Below are positions 43,582 through 52,368 of a stretch of 64,000 nt of DNA, piece by piece. Numbering within the stretch: position 1 is the stretch's first letter; each line of letters starts with the position of its first letter. This DNA is from Flavobacterium sp. N1736 (lineage in GTDB: Bacteria; Bacteroidota; Bacteroidia; Flavobacteriales; Flavobacteriaceae), in the NCBI RefSeq assembly GCF_025947065.1, contig NZ_CP109994.1, forward strand, positions 4,464,001 to 4,528,000, read 5' to 3'. The notes below the pieces were generated by a model. It saw only the letters and a list, made by a program, of their open reading frames with translations. It had not been told where the DNA came from and ran no database searches. A program made the position numbers and the translations under genes.

Positions 43582-44456
43582 GCTTCCATTTTTCCAAAAC
43601 CTACTGTTTCCCGATACAATTGTGGCGAAACATCTGCATTGGTTTTAAAAAATCGGCTAAAATAATGTTCGTCATCATAACCTAATTCATAAGCGATTTC
43701 TTTTACCGTTTTATTGGTCATATATAGTTCTCTTTTGGCTTCAATAATTATTCTTTCGGCAATAAGATCTGTCAGTGTTTTGTTAAAATAATTCCTGGAT
43801 ATTTTCGCTAAGGCTTTCGCTGAAATATTCAGCATTTCTGCATAATTTCCTGCGGAATGTTTTGTTTTGAAATTGTCTTCGATGGCATCTTTCAGGTTTT
43901 GAAGTATAAAAGGCTCTTTGGAATTGGGTATCGATTTCATTTCTTCTAACTGCTGATTTTTTAATCGTGAAGCTGTAATTAAAAATATCTTCAAGTAGGA
44001 AACCAGCGATTCGTATTGTGCCAAATCACTGTTTTGAATTTCTGCTTTCATCTGATCCAAAACCATTTTAAAAGTGGCGGAAGCTTCATCTGTAATTTTT
44101 ACAAACGGCGGCTGATACACATTATTAAATAAAACACCACTGCACGAAACCTCTTTTTGATGCATGTGAATGCAATAAAAATCAGGATGAAAATGAATTG
44201 CAATTCCTTCAATTGGTTCGTTTACACAAAGCATAAAAGGCTGGTATGGAGAAAAGGCGAGGAGCGAGTTTTCTTCAAATTGATGTTCGGCAAAATCAGC
44301 TTTTACCTTTCCTTTTCCGTTGGTAACCCAAATTAAAGAGAAAAAATTATTGCGCTGCAAATGATCAAAATGGCTGTTGTCATCAAAGGGAAGTATTTTG
44401 AAAGCCAGATTTCCAGTTTGCGGATTTATCAGAGTAAAAACATTTTGACTGCTCAT
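43578..44456 (-). CDS. AraC-family transcriptional regulator
   Basis: A 292-residue regulator with an N-terminal cupin-like sensor domain (residues about 20-130) and a C-terminal double HTH. The HTH includes MLNISAKALAKISRNYF and KEIAYELGYDDEHYFSRFFK, followed by SPQLYRE. The ligand is unknown. It is the last gene of a likely operon: AhpD-like protein, SnoaL-like protein, then this regulator 10 bp downstream. It may respond to a substrate or oxidant handled by those two. Confidence 0.9.
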   Translation of the reverse strand: MSSQNVFTLINPQTGNLAFKILPFDDNSHFDHLQRNNFFSLIWVTNGKGKVKADFAEHQFEENSLLAFSPYQPFMLCVNEPIEGIAIHFHPDFYCIHMHQKEVSCSGVLFNNVYQPPFVKITDEASATFKMVLDQMKAEIQNSDLAQYESLVSYLKIFLITASRLKNQQLEEMKSIPNSKEPFILQNLKDAIEDNFKTKHSAGNYAEMLNISAKALAKISRNYFNKTLTDLIAERIIIEAKRELYMTNKTVKEIAYELGYDDEHYFSRFFKTNADVSPQLYRETVGFGKMEA

Positions 44457-44466
44457 TTGGTGTTAT

Positions 44467-44880
44467 TTATAATTTGCGATCAGTTTCGTTAATTGCTAAA
44501 TCATTAATGCTGGCAAATCTTTTTTGCATATATCCATTCTCGTCAAATTCCCAAAGTTCGTTGCCATAACTGCGAAACCATTGTCCGGAATGATCTTGCC
44601 ATTCATATTCGAATCTAACGGCCATTCTGTTTTCACGGAAACCCCATAATTCCTTTTTAAGTTTATAATTAAGCTCTTTTTCCCATTTTTTAGTAAGGAA
44701 TTGTTTTACTTCTTCACGACCATTAATAAAGTCAGTTCTGTTTCTCCATTCGGTATCAATTGTATAAGCAAGTGCTACTTTTTCCGGATCTTTTGTATTC
44801 CATGCATCTTCAGCGATTTGAACTTTTTGAAGAGCAGTTTCCATCGTAAATGGAGGTAATGGATGTCTTTGTAGTTCCAT
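44467..44880 (-). CDS. DUF1348 / SnoaL-like (NTF2-fold) protein
   Basis: A 137-residue small cone-fold protein. The core [31 protein letters not shown] segment and [13 protein letters not shown] match DUF1348 proteins of unknown function. There is no signal peptide. The ATG at 44880 ([11 protein letters not shown]) is chosen over one at 44922, whose extra residues are hydrophobic and fall in a stem-loop. It is the middle gene between the AhpD-like and AraC genes. Confidence 0.85.
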   Translation of the reverse strand: MELQRHPLPPFTMETALQKVQIAEDAWNTKDPEKVALAYTIDTEWRNRTDFINGREEVKQFLTKKWEKELNYKLKKELWGFRENRMAVRFEYEWQDHSGQWFRSYGNELWEFDENGYMQKRFASINDLAINETDRKL

Positions 44881-44896
44881 AATTCGTTTTTTTATG

Positions 44897-44934
44897 ATAA
44901 AGATAGTCATGAAATAAATCACGACTATCTTTAT
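44897..44934. repeat. Inverted repeat before the DUF1348 start
   Basis: ATAAAGATAGTC (44897-44908) and its exact complement (44923-44934) flank 14 bases, 16 bp upstream of the DUF1348 ATG. A run of T follows on the plus strand only. It could be an operator or an mRNA hairpin that sets the ratio of the AhpD-like and downstream genes. Confidence 0.5.
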
Positions 44935-44955
44935 ATATTCTTTTTTTTTTGAAAA

Positions 44956-45507
44956 TTAGTTTTGTAATTCTAAACTTTGAACTGCAGGAAAATCAAGTTC
45001 TGTATTGGCAGTATTATTGAAATAGTTGGTTAAAACATTCAAAGCTACGTGTGCAACAGTTTCGGCGATTTCAGCTTCTGAAGCTCCTGCATTTTTAACT
45101 GCCTGTACATCTTCGTTGCTTACCAAACCATTTTTACTCACTAATACTTTAGCAAATTTTAAAATTGCATCTGTTTTTGCGTCTGCAGAATTTCCTTTTC
45201 TTGCATCTTGTAAAACCTGAGCATCAGCTTTTAGTAATTTTTCGCCAATAAAAGTGTGTGCCGCTACGCAATATTCACATGAATTTTTTTCTGAAATTGT
45301 CAAGGCTAATAATTCACCAGTTTTTGCACTTAGTTTTCCGTGGCTTAAAGCGCCGCTTAAATTTAAATACCCTTCTAATACCGCCGGAGAATTTCCCATT
45401 GTTCTCATCATATTTGGAACAACGCCTAATTTTGCTTGTACAGCGTTGAATAAATCTTTAGTTTTTCCTGTTACTTCTTCTGGGTTTAATGCTGTTAATC
45501 GTGTCAT
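44956..45507 (-). CDS. Carboxymuconolactone decarboxylase / AhpD-like protein
   Basis: A 183-residue alpha-helical protein of the CMD family. CEYCVAAHTFIGEKL carries the CxxC...H redox motif of alkylhydroperoxidase AhpD-like proteins. It likely reduces peroxides or acts as a peroxidase-like oxidoreductase in the cytoplasm. It heads a three-gene minus-strand unit with the DUF1348 and AraC genes. The ATG at 45507 (MTRLTALNPEEVTGKTKDLF) is the natural start. Confidence 0.88.
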   Translation of the reverse strand: MTRLTALNPEEVTGKTKDLFNAVQAKLGVVPNMMRTMGNSPAVLEGYLNLSGALSHGKLSAKTGELLALTISEKNSCEYCVAAHTFIGEKLLKADAQVLQDARKGNSADAKTDAILKFAKVLVSKNGLVSNEDVQAVKNAGASEAEIAETVAHVALNVLTNYFNNTANTELDFPAVQSLELQN

Positions 45508-45636
45508 CTTATTTAATTTTTACGTTGTTATTTATTTGTTGTCTTTTGACATTACAAAGATGCGACGATCACAGATTTTAGAACATGGAGAATTTACGCT
45601 ATGTGATGGACAATTTTCCCGAGGTGTTTTTTTGAT

Positions 45637-45673
45637 AAAAAAATCCCCGATTACACCTTGTAATCGGGGATTT
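45637..45673 (-). terminator. Intrinsic terminator downstream of the M1 peptidase gene
   Basis: AAATCCCCGATTA and its complement pair around 7 bases (45641-45673), with a T-run on the minus strand. It lies about 100 bp beyond the stop codon, with the GAGACTG-type repeat in between. Confidence 0.85.
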
Positions 45674-45676
45674 TTA

Positions 45677-45774
45677 GTTTACAGTTCTCAGTCTCAGTTC
45701 TCAGTTGCAGGATCACTGAGAACTGCGACTGCCACTGCAAACTGAGACTGAAAACTGAAAACTGCGACTGTAAA
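45677..45774. repeat. Degenerate CAGTCTCAGTT array abutting the M1 peptidase stop
   Basis: About 100 bases of imperfect CAGTTCTCAG, CTGAGACTG and AACTGCGACTG units, arranged with overall inverted symmetry (it begins GTTTACAGTTCTCAG and ends GCGACTGTAAAC). It touches the TAG stop at 45775-45777 and is followed by a terminator. It is the same family as 5129-5186. Confidence 0.75.
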
Positions 45775-47625
45775 CTATTCCAATAAACCTTCAACAGCCT
45801 GAACAGTTGTGGCATGATAACCTGATTTTGCTTTATCGAAAATTTGTTTTGCCCAGGTTTTTCCTTTCGGAGTTTTTACTAATTCTTTGTAAAGTGTCAT
45901 TAAAGATCCGGTTCTGCTTGTTGCAATCATAAACTGTTCAATTGCAGGATAAGCGGTTTTGTATTGATGACGAATTGCCTGAACAAACCATTGACGTTTA
46001 ATAACGAAGTTTCCGTTTTTAGTAAAACTGAATTCATTATCAATTGCAGCCATTTCTTCAACAGTGATATCTGCGGGTAAATAATCGATAAAATGTTGTT
46101 TTTCAGTTGTCGATTTAATCTTTTCGCTTAATCCTTTAACGCCTGATGTTCTCCAGCTTTTCTGAATATTATCTATTGCAGTAAAATCTTCAGATGAAGC
46201 TGCAGTAATATTTGAAGGGATTCCCGGTTTGTAAATCCAGTCGTCTAGTTTTATTTTATCAGCAAGGGCTTTGTCTCCTTTTATAAGGTTGTCATTTAGA
46301 TATTTTACAAAATCTTCTGTTGTGATAGATTGAAAAGCATGCGCATCAAAATAGTTTTTAATAAACGGATCGAATTTTTCACGTCCAACAGCAGCTTCAA
46401 TTACTTTTAAGAAGTTGTATCCTTTTACATAAGGAATTTGACTGATTCCATCGTCAGGATTTCTGTTCGTAAGGCTTACTTTTAATCGTGTATCTGGGTT
46501 TGTAGCGCCATATTCTGCTACATTATCGTCTAAATCTTTACGAGTTAAAACGTTTTGCATTTCAGCCTCTTTTTTACCGAAAATTTCTTCTCCAATTCTG
46601 TGTTCAACATACGTTGTGAATCCTTCGTTCAGCCAAATATCGTCCCAGGTTGCATTGGTTACTAAGTTTCCGCTCCAGCTGTGACCTAATTCGTGTGCCA
46701 ATAAACTGGTTAATGAACGATCGCCGGCAATAACGCCCGGAGTTAAAAATGTTAAGTTTGGATTTTCCATTCCGCCATAAGGAAAACTTGGCGGTAAAAC
46801 CAAAACATCATAACGTCCCCAGCGATAAGGTCCGTATAATTTTTCTGCTGCGCCAACCATTTTTCCTAATTCAGCAAATTCCCAAGCTGCTTTTTTTAGT
46901 AAAGATGGTTCAGCATAAACTCCTGTTCTGTTATCGATTGATTGAAATTCAATATCACCAACAGCAATTGCCATTAAATAAGATGGAATTGCTTTGTCTT
47001 GTTTGAAAGTGTAAATTCCGGTGTCATTCTTTTTCTGCGGATTTACTGAAGCACTCATTACTGCCAATAAATCTTTAGGAACGGTAACTTTTGCATTATA
47101 AGTAAAACGTATTCCCGGTGAATCCTGACACGGAATCCAGGTGCGTGACCAGATACTTTCGCCTTGAGAAAAAAGAAATGGTTTCTTTTTATCTGCCGTT
47201 TGCTGTGGATTTAGCCATTGCAATGCAACAGCATCTTTGGTTGTGCTATAATAGATAGTAACTTTTGTAGTGTTTGGCTCAATTGTAATATGAAGTGGTT
47301 TTCCGTGAAATTCAACTGCTGAACCAAGTTCGAATTTTGTTTCTTTTTCATCATCGCCTAAAGTTACTTTGGTAATGTTTAGCGTGTTTTCATCGAAAAT
47401 AATTTCGTTTCCTTTACTGATGTTGTCAATTTGCCACGAAGCTTTTCCTGAAATGGTTTGTGTATCAAAATCGACTTTGATATCAAGATCCAAATGTTTT
47501 ACAACGGCAAGATCTGCTTTAGAAAAAGTGTGTTCGTCTTTAACGGCGGTTGTTTTTTCTGCCGGATCTTTTTTCTGACAAGCTAATGCAGATAGAAATA
47601 AAGTTACTAAGAATATTTTTTTCAT
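45775..47625 (-). CDS. M1-family zinc aminopeptidase, lipoprotein
   Basis: A 616-residue aminopeptidase of the leukotriene A4 hydrolase-like subgroup. The signal is a lipobox SALAC (Cys16). The substrate motif GGMENP precedes the zinc site HELGH (His311, Glu312, His315), with third ligand Glu334 in LNEGF. The C-terminal helical ARM-like domain is of the LTA4H type. It probably trims peptides at the envelope. The gene is monocistronic: terminators lie on both sides. Confidence 0.94.
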   Translation of the reverse strand: MKKIFLVTLFLSALACQKKDPAEKTTAVKDEHTFSKADLAVVKHLDLDIKVDFDTQTISGKASWQIDNISKGNEIIFDENTLNITKVTLGDDEKETKFELGSAVEFHGKPLHITIEPNTTKVTIYYSTTKDAVALQWLNPQQTADKKKPFLFSQGESIWSRTWIPCQDSPGIRFTYNAKVTVPKDLLAVMSASVNPQKKNDTGIYTFKQDKAIPSYLMAIAVGDIEFQSIDNRTGVYAEPSLLKKAAWEFAELGKMVGAAEKLYGPYRWGRYDVLVLPPSFPYGGMENPNLTFLTPGVIAGDRSLTSLLAHELGHSWSGNLVTNATWDDIWLNEGFTTYVEHRIGEEIFGKKEAEMQNVLTRKDLDDNVAEYGATNPDTRLKVSLTNRNPDDGISQIPYVKGYNFLKVIEAAVGREKFDPFIKNYFDAHAFQSITTEDFVKYLNDNLIKGDKALADKIKLDDWIYKPGIPSNITAASSEDFTAIDNIQKSWRTSGVKGLSEKIKSTTEKQHFIDYLPADITVEEMAAIDNEFSFTKNGNFVIKRQWFVQAIRHQYKTAYPAIEQFMIATSRTGSLMTLYKELVKTPKGKTWAKQIFDKAKSGYHATTVQAVEGLLE

Positions 47626-47660
47626 ATTTATGAGGTATTGAAATTGAGGGTCTAAATTAA

Positions 47661-47697
47661 ATAAAAAATCCCGTTCTGATTACTCAAAACGGGATTT
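47661..47697 (-). terminator. Intrinsic terminator after pdhC
   Basis: AAATCCCGTT and its complement pair around 12 bases (47666-47697), with TTTTTTATTT on the minus-strand side. Confidence 0.8.
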
Positions 47698-47714
47698 AAA
47701 TATAAATAACCTTC

Positions 47715-47730
47715 TCCCGAAGCTTCGGGA
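47715..47730. repeat. Palindrome TCCCGAAGCTTCGGGA
   Basis: A perfect 16-bp dyad between the pdhC stop and its terminator. A related sequence, CCCGAAAGGTCGGGA, occurs upstream of pdhA at about 50486-50500. Confidence 0.6.
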
Positions 47731-47750
47731 CGCTCAGGCTGACAAAAAAA

Positions 47751-49397
47751 TTATGCCAACATTGTAACCGGGCTTTCGATGTATTGTTTTAATGTTTGTA
47801 AAAATTGAGCTCCGGTTGCACCGTCAATTGTTCTGTGGTCACACGCTAATGATAACATCATTGTGTTTCCAACTACAATCTGACCGTTTTTAACGACTGG
47901 TTTCTCAACAATTGCACCTACAGAAAGGATTGCAGAGTTTGGCTGGTTGATAATTGAATTAAATTCAGTGATACCAAACATTCCAAGGTTAGATACTGTA
48001 AAAGTACTTCCTTCCATTTCCTGAGGTCCAAGTTTTTTGTTTTTAGCTCTTCCTGCAAGATCTCTTACGCTGGCACCAATTTGAGATAAACTCATAGCAT
48101 CTGTAAATTTCAATACAGGAACTACTAATCCGTCTTCAACAGCTACGGCAACACCAATATTAACGTGGTGGTTGATGATAATAGCATCTTCTTTCCATTG
48201 AGAGTTAATTTTTGGATGTTTTTTCAAGGCTAAAGCACAAGCTTTAATTACCATATCGTTAAAAGATACTTTTGTATCAGGAACAGTATTGATAGTTGCT
48301 CTTGCGCCCATTGCTTCGTCCATATTTACTTCGATCACTAAGTTGTAGTGAGGAGCTGTAAATAAAGATTCTGCCAAACGTTTTGCGATAATTTTACGCA
48401 TTTGAGAGTTTTTGATCTCTTCTGTGAAAACTTCTCCGGCAGGAACAAATACTTTTGGAGCAGCTGGTGCAGCAGTTTCTGATTTTGCGTCAGCACTTGC
48501 AGCTGGTTGCACTTGTGCAGATGGAGTAAAGTTTTCGATATCGCTTTTTACGATACGTCCGTTTTCTCCTGAACCTTTAACCTGGGTTAATTGGATTCCT
48601 TTATCAGAAGCGATTTTTTTAGCTAATGGTGAAGCTAAAATTCTTCCTCCGTTTGATGAAGTGTCGGCAGTTGCTTCTGTAGCTTTTTCAGCAGCAGGGG
48701 CAGCTTTTGTTTCTTCTGCAGCAGGAGCACTTGCAGTACCTCCGGCAGTATAATTTTCAGCAATTCCGGCGATGTCAGTTCCTGCAGGTCCAATGATTGC
48801 TAATAAGCTATCAACAGGAGCAGTATTTCCTTCCTGAATTCCTATGTATAATAAAGTTCCGGCATTGAAAGACTCAAATTCCATTGTAGCTTTGTCTGTT
48901 TCAATTTCTGCCAAAATATCTCCTTCAGCAACTGTATCACCTACTTTTTTTAACCAGGTTGCTACAGTTCCTTCTGTCATTGTATCACTTAAACGCGGCA
49001 TAGTTACTACTATAACACCTTTTGGTAATTCAGTTGCAGCTTTTGCAGGAGCAGCAGTTTCTGTTTTTGTTTCAGCAGCAGGAGCGTCTGTTTTTGGTTT
49101 CGAAGCTTCGGGAGCAGCAGGAGCGTCTCCACCAGCTAAAAGTGCTGAAATGTCTTCCCCTTCTTTTCCTATAATTGCTAATAATGCATCAACCGGAGCA
49201 GTTTCTCCAGCCTGGATTCCAATATGTAAAAGAGTTCCTTCGTTAAAAGATTCGAACTCCATTGTTGCTTTGTCTGTTTCAATTTCAGCAAGGATATCTC
49301 CTTCGCTAATTTTGTCGCCTACTTTTTTAAGCCAGGTCGCTACCGTTCCTTCCGTCATAGTATCGCTCAAACGAGGCATTGTTACTTTTATCGCCAT
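47751..49397 (-). CDS. pdhC: Pyruvate dehydrogenase E2, dihydrolipoamide acetyltransferase
   Basis: The 548-residue core of pyruvate dehydrogenase, moving acetyl groups to CoA. Two lipoyl domains (about residues 1-84 and 128-212) are nearly identical, with lipoyl lysines Lys43 and Lys169 in ETDKATMEFESFN. Ala/Pro/Thr/Glu-rich linkers follow each. Next comes a peripheral subunit-binding domain (ILASPLAKKIASDKGI) and the catalytic domain ending in DHRTIDGATGAQFL with the active His and Asp. It lies 6 bp downstream of pdhA. The E1 beta subunit is not in this window. Confidence 0.97.
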   Translation of the reverse strand: MAIKVTMPRLSDTMTEGTVATWLKKVGDKISEGDILAEIETDKATMEFESFNEGTLLHIGIQAGETAPVDALLAIIGKEGEDISALLAGGDAPAAPEASKPKTDAPAAETKTETAAPAKAATELPKGVIVVTMPRLSDTMTEGTVATWLKKVGDTVAEGDILAEIETDKATMEFESFNAGTLLYIGIQEGNTAPVDSLLAIIGPAGTDIAGIAENYTAGGTASAPAAEETKAAPAAEKATEATADTSSNGGRILASPLAKKIASDKGIQLTQVKGSGENGRIVKSDIENFTPSAQVQPAASADAKSETAAPAAPKVFVPAGEVFTEEIKNSQMRKIIAKRLAESLFTAPHYNLVIEVNMDEAMGARATINTVPDTKVSFNDMVIKACALALKKHPKINSQWKEDAIIINHHVNIGVAVAVEDGLVVPVLKFTDAMSLSQIGASVRDLAGRAKNKKLGPQEMEGSTFTVSNLGMFGITEFNSIINQPNSAILSVGAIVEKPVVKNGQIVVGNTMMLSLACDHRTIDGATGAQFLQTLKQYIESPVTMLA

Positions 49398-49403
49398 AAT
49401 ATT

Positions 49404-50402
49404 TTATAGTTTATGAGGTGTAAATGGATAGTCTTCTTGTGCGTATACTACATCGTATAATTGTTGCAATTCAGGATATGGAGATTCTTCTGCGAATTTC
49501 TGGCATTCCTCAACTAAGTCTTTAACTCTTTGGTCAATGGCTTCAATTTCTTGTTCTGTAGCATATTTTTGATCCATAATTACATCTAAAACCTGAGTAA
49601 TCGGGTCAATTTTTTTGTATTCTTCTACCTCTTCTTTAGAACGGTACAATTGCGCATCAGACATTGAGTGTCCTCTGTAACGGTACGTTTTCATTTCAAG
49701 AAAAGTTGGTCCGTCTCCACGACGCGCTCTTTCGATAGCTTCGTGCATTGCTTCCGCAACTTTTACAGGATTCATTCCGTCAACAGGTCCGCAAGGCATT
49801 TCATATCCTAAACCAAGTTTCCAGATGTCAGTGTGATTTGCAGTTCTTTCAACAGAAGTTCCCATTGCATAACCGTTGTTTTCAACGATAAATACAACTG
49901 GAAGTTTCCATAACATTGCCATGTTAAAAGCTTCGTGTAATGAACCTTGTCTTGCAGCTCCGTCACCAAAATAAGTCATGGTAACACCACCTGTTTCAAA
50001 GTATTTATCAGCAAAAGCTAAACCAGCTCCTACCGGAATTTGTCCACCTACGATTCCGTGACCTCCGTAAAAACGGTGTTCTTTAGAGAAAATGTGCATA
50101 GAACCTCCCATACCTTTAGAAGTTCCGGTTACTTTTCCTAAAAGTTCAGCCATTACGTTTCTGGGATCAACACCCATACCTATTGGCTGCACGTGATTTC
50201 TGTAAGCGGTAATCATTTTATCTTTGGTTAGGTCCATAGCGTGCAAAGCGCCCGCTAATACGGCTTCCTGACCATTATATAAGTGTAGAAAACCTCTAAC
50301 TTTTTGTTGAATGTATAATGCTGCAAGTTTGTCTTCAAACTTTCTCCAAAGCAGCATGTCTTCGTACCACTTTAAATATACTTCTTTTGTAACTTCTTTC
50401 AT
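49404..50402 (-). CDS. pdhA: Pyruvate dehydrogenase E1 component, alpha subunit
   Basis: A 332-residue thiamine diphosphate enzyme that decarboxylates pyruvate with a separate beta subunit. GKGMGGSMH and GGHGIVGGQIPVGAGLA are typical, with the TPP-binding GDGAARQGSLHEAFNMA...NNGYAMGT region. The phosphorylation-loop-like YRGHSMSD is present. It is transcribed ahead of pdhC with a 6-bp gap. TATTTTTG on the minus strand at 50503-50510 could be a -7 box about 100 bp upstream. Confidence 0.97.
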   Translation of the reverse strand: MKEVTKEVYLKWYEDMLLWRKFEDKLAALYIQQKVRGFLHLYNGQEAVLAGALHAMDLTKDKMITAYRNHVQPIGMGVDPRNVMAELLGKVTGTSKGMGGSMHIFSKEHRFYGGHGIVGGQIPVGAGLAFADKYFETGGVTMTYFGDGAARQGSLHEAFNMAMLWKLPVVFIVENNGYAMGTSVERTANHTDIWKLGLGYEMPCGPVDGMNPVKVAEAMHEAIERARRGDGPTFLEMKTYRYRGHSMSDAQLYRSKEEVEEYKKIDPITQVLDVIMDQKYATEQEIEAIDQRVKDLVEECQKFAEESPYPELQQLYDVVYAQEDYPFTPHKL

Positions 50403-50560
50403 CTGAATTCTTTCTTTTGCTAAAGTTTGTTTGTGTTATCAATTGTTGCCTATAACGCAAAATAGTTTCCTCCCACAAATTTGCGCCCGAAAGGTCGGGA
50501 TGCAAAAATAAGACATTACATTTAAGAACTAAAATTTAAACGCTACTTTTTGGTTTTTTT

Positions 50561-51043
50561 TTACAAGAACTTTTTATCAAACATAAAAGGGAGCAAATTT
50601 TTAAGGGATGTTGATTTGTAAACTTCGCCTATTTCGCCCATAAAATAGATTTCAATAGGGGTTTCCTGTTTAATCTCATATTCTGCTATTGATTGTCGGC
50701 ATGAACCACATGGCGGAATTGGAGCTTGTGTCTGATTCGTGTCTGAAGCGGCTGTAATTGCCATTTTTAGTATTTTTGCTTCCGGATAAACACTTCCGGC
50801 GTGAAAAATAGCTACGCGTTCTGCACATAATCCTGAAGGATAAGCTGCGTTTTCCTGATTTGACCCCAGAACTATTTTTCCGTTGTCTAAAAGTAAAGCT
50901 GCACCAACTCTAAATTGTGAATAGGGAGCATATGCTTTTTTACGAATTTCAATCGCCTGGTTCATTAGGTTTTGAACATCGTTTGGCAGTTCATTTAGTG
51001 AATCATATACCAAAAATGATGATGTGACGCTTATTTCTTTCAT
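50561..51043 (-). CDS. cdd: Cytidine deaminase
   Basis: A 160-residue zinc enzyme that converts cytidine and deoxycytidine to uridine forms for pyrimidine salvage. YAPYSQFRVGAALL and ENAAYPSGLCAERVAIF carry the zinc Cys and catalytic Glu, and PPCGSCRQSIAEY carries the other two cysteines. The size fits the tetrameric class. It is a lone minus-strand gene between the porV terminator and pdhA. Confidence 0.95.
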   Translation of the reverse strand: MKEISVTSSFLVYDSLNELPNDVQNLMNQAIEIRKKAYAPYSQFRVGAALLLDNGKIVLGSNQENAAYPSGLCAERVAIFHAGSVYPEAKILKMAITAASDTNQTQAPIPPCGSCRQSIAEYEIKQETPIEIYFMGEIGEVYKSTSLKNLLPFMFDKKFL

Positions 51044-51053
51044 TATTTTTAAG

Positions 51054-51094
51054 GGAAAAAAAATCCAAATTTCTAAAATTCAGAAATTTGGATT
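51054..51094 (-). terminator. Intrinsic terminator after porV
   Basis: AATCCAAATTTCT and its complement pair as a 13-bp stem around 7 bases (51062-51094), with an eight-base T-run on the minus strand. Confidence 0.85.
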
Positions 51095-51118
51095 GTTATT
51101 ATTGTATATTTTTTTTAT

Positions 51119-52327
51119 TTAATATTCTTCGTATTTGTCGCCAAAGTTAAACGTTAAAGAAAAACGAAGTGTATTTTCTAACGGATTTTTAACTTTTGAT
51201 GATGAGAATAAGTACGAAACGTCAACTTTTACAGAAGTATATTTGAATCCTGCTCCTAAAGAGAAAAATTGTCTTGCTCCTTTTTCAGGGCTTTCGTGAA
51301 AATATCCTGCTCTTACCGCAAATGAATCCTGATACATATATTCGGCTCCAACACTATAAGTTACTTCTTTTATTTCTTCACTAAATCCGCCCGGCGCATC
51401 TCCAAAAGATTTAAATATTCCGGAAACCCATCCTATATCTTTATAAGCCTGATAATTTGCAGCATCAGCTTGTGCCTGAGTAGTGTCTCCCGGATCTGTA
51501 AAATCTCCGTCTCCATTGGCGTCAACAGCTGTTCCTGGTCCCGGAGGCGTAGGAACTAAAAGTTTGGTAAATTCTACACTAACACCAACTTTATTATAAT
51601 CATCTAAAATAAAATCAAAACCTCCACCTAATCTTAGGTTTGCCGGCAAAAAGTTAGAACTCAGATCGTCGTTGTCATAACTTATTTTCGGACCTAAATT
51701 TTGCATATTAAAACCAGCTCTCCATCTTCCGTTAAAATCACTGTAAGCAATTTCTTCTGATTGATAGAAACCTGCAATGTCTACTGCAAATGAGCTTGCC
51801 GCTGATGCATCAACACCGGTTGAAGGAATTTTTAAATTAGAATTGATGTATCTCGCGCCAACAGCCATCGAGAATTTATCACTTAATTTTAAAGAGTAAG
51901 ATCCGTCTAAAGCAAATTCATTTGGGCTTACTTCTCTTGTAGGTTCGTTGGGATCTCCTGTTTCTCTTAATTCAATTCCGCCAAAACCAAAATAACGAAA
52001 ACTTGCTGCAAAGGCGCTTCGTTCATTAATCTTGTTGTAATAATTAACTTGTCCAAGAGAGATATCAGTGGCTAAGTCTGTTAAATAAGGAGTATAACTT
52101 ATTGCAAGACCTTGTGCGTCTGTCGCAAATGCGTATTTTGCCGGGTTCCATTGTTGTGAGTAAGCGTCTGTTGATGTCGCAACTCCCTGATCTGCTAAAC
52201 CGGCTGCTCTTGCATCGGCTGCAACTAATAAAAATGGTACTCCGGTAGTAACTGGGTTTTCAATATTCTGGGCTTTTGCGTAGGAAATAATTAATAAACA
52301 GGTTAATAGTAGTGCTATTTTTTTCAT
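51119..52327 (-). CDS. porV: Type IX secretion outer-membrane protein PorV
   Basis: A 402-residue FadL-like outer-membrane barrel. The signal peptide ends YAKAQ. The mature start with GVPFLLVAADARAAGLADQGVAT is diagnostic of PorV. The last strand ends LRFSLTFNFGDKYEEY. PorV shuttles cargo from the type IX translocon to the attachment complex that contains PorU. It lies 41 bp downstream of porU and closes that operon at a terminator. An inserted loop (PGPGTAVDANGDGDFTDPGD) looks calcium-binding-like. Confidence 0.95.
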   Translation of the reverse strand: MKKIALLLTCLLIISYAKAQNIENPVTTGVPFLLVAADARAAGLADQGVATSTDAYSQQWNPAKYAFATDAQGLAISYTPYLTDLATDISLGQVNYYNKINERSAFAASFRYFGFGGIELRETGDPNEPTREVSPNEFALDGSYSLKLSDKFSMAVGARYINSNLKIPSTGVDASAASSFAVDIAGFYQSEEIAYSDFNGRWRAGFNMQNLGPKISYDNDDLSSNFLPANLRLGGGFDFILDDYNKVGVSVEFTKLLVPTPPGPGTAVDANGDGDFTDPGDTTQAQADAANYQAYKDIGWVSGIFKSFGDAPGGFSEEIKEVTYSVGAEYMYQDSFAVRAGYFHESPEKGARQFFSLGAGFKYTSVKVDVSYLFSSSKVKNPLENTLRFSLTFNFGDKYEEY

Positions 52328-52368
52328 TTATAGATTTAGGTTTTTTTATGGTAAAAATATATATATAA

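Noticed and set aside
45254..45745. 163-codon plus-strand frame across the AhpD-like gene and its upstream region
   Set aside because: It is antisense to the CxxC domain of a clear gene and runs into a terminator and a repeat array. It is not credible as a protein.
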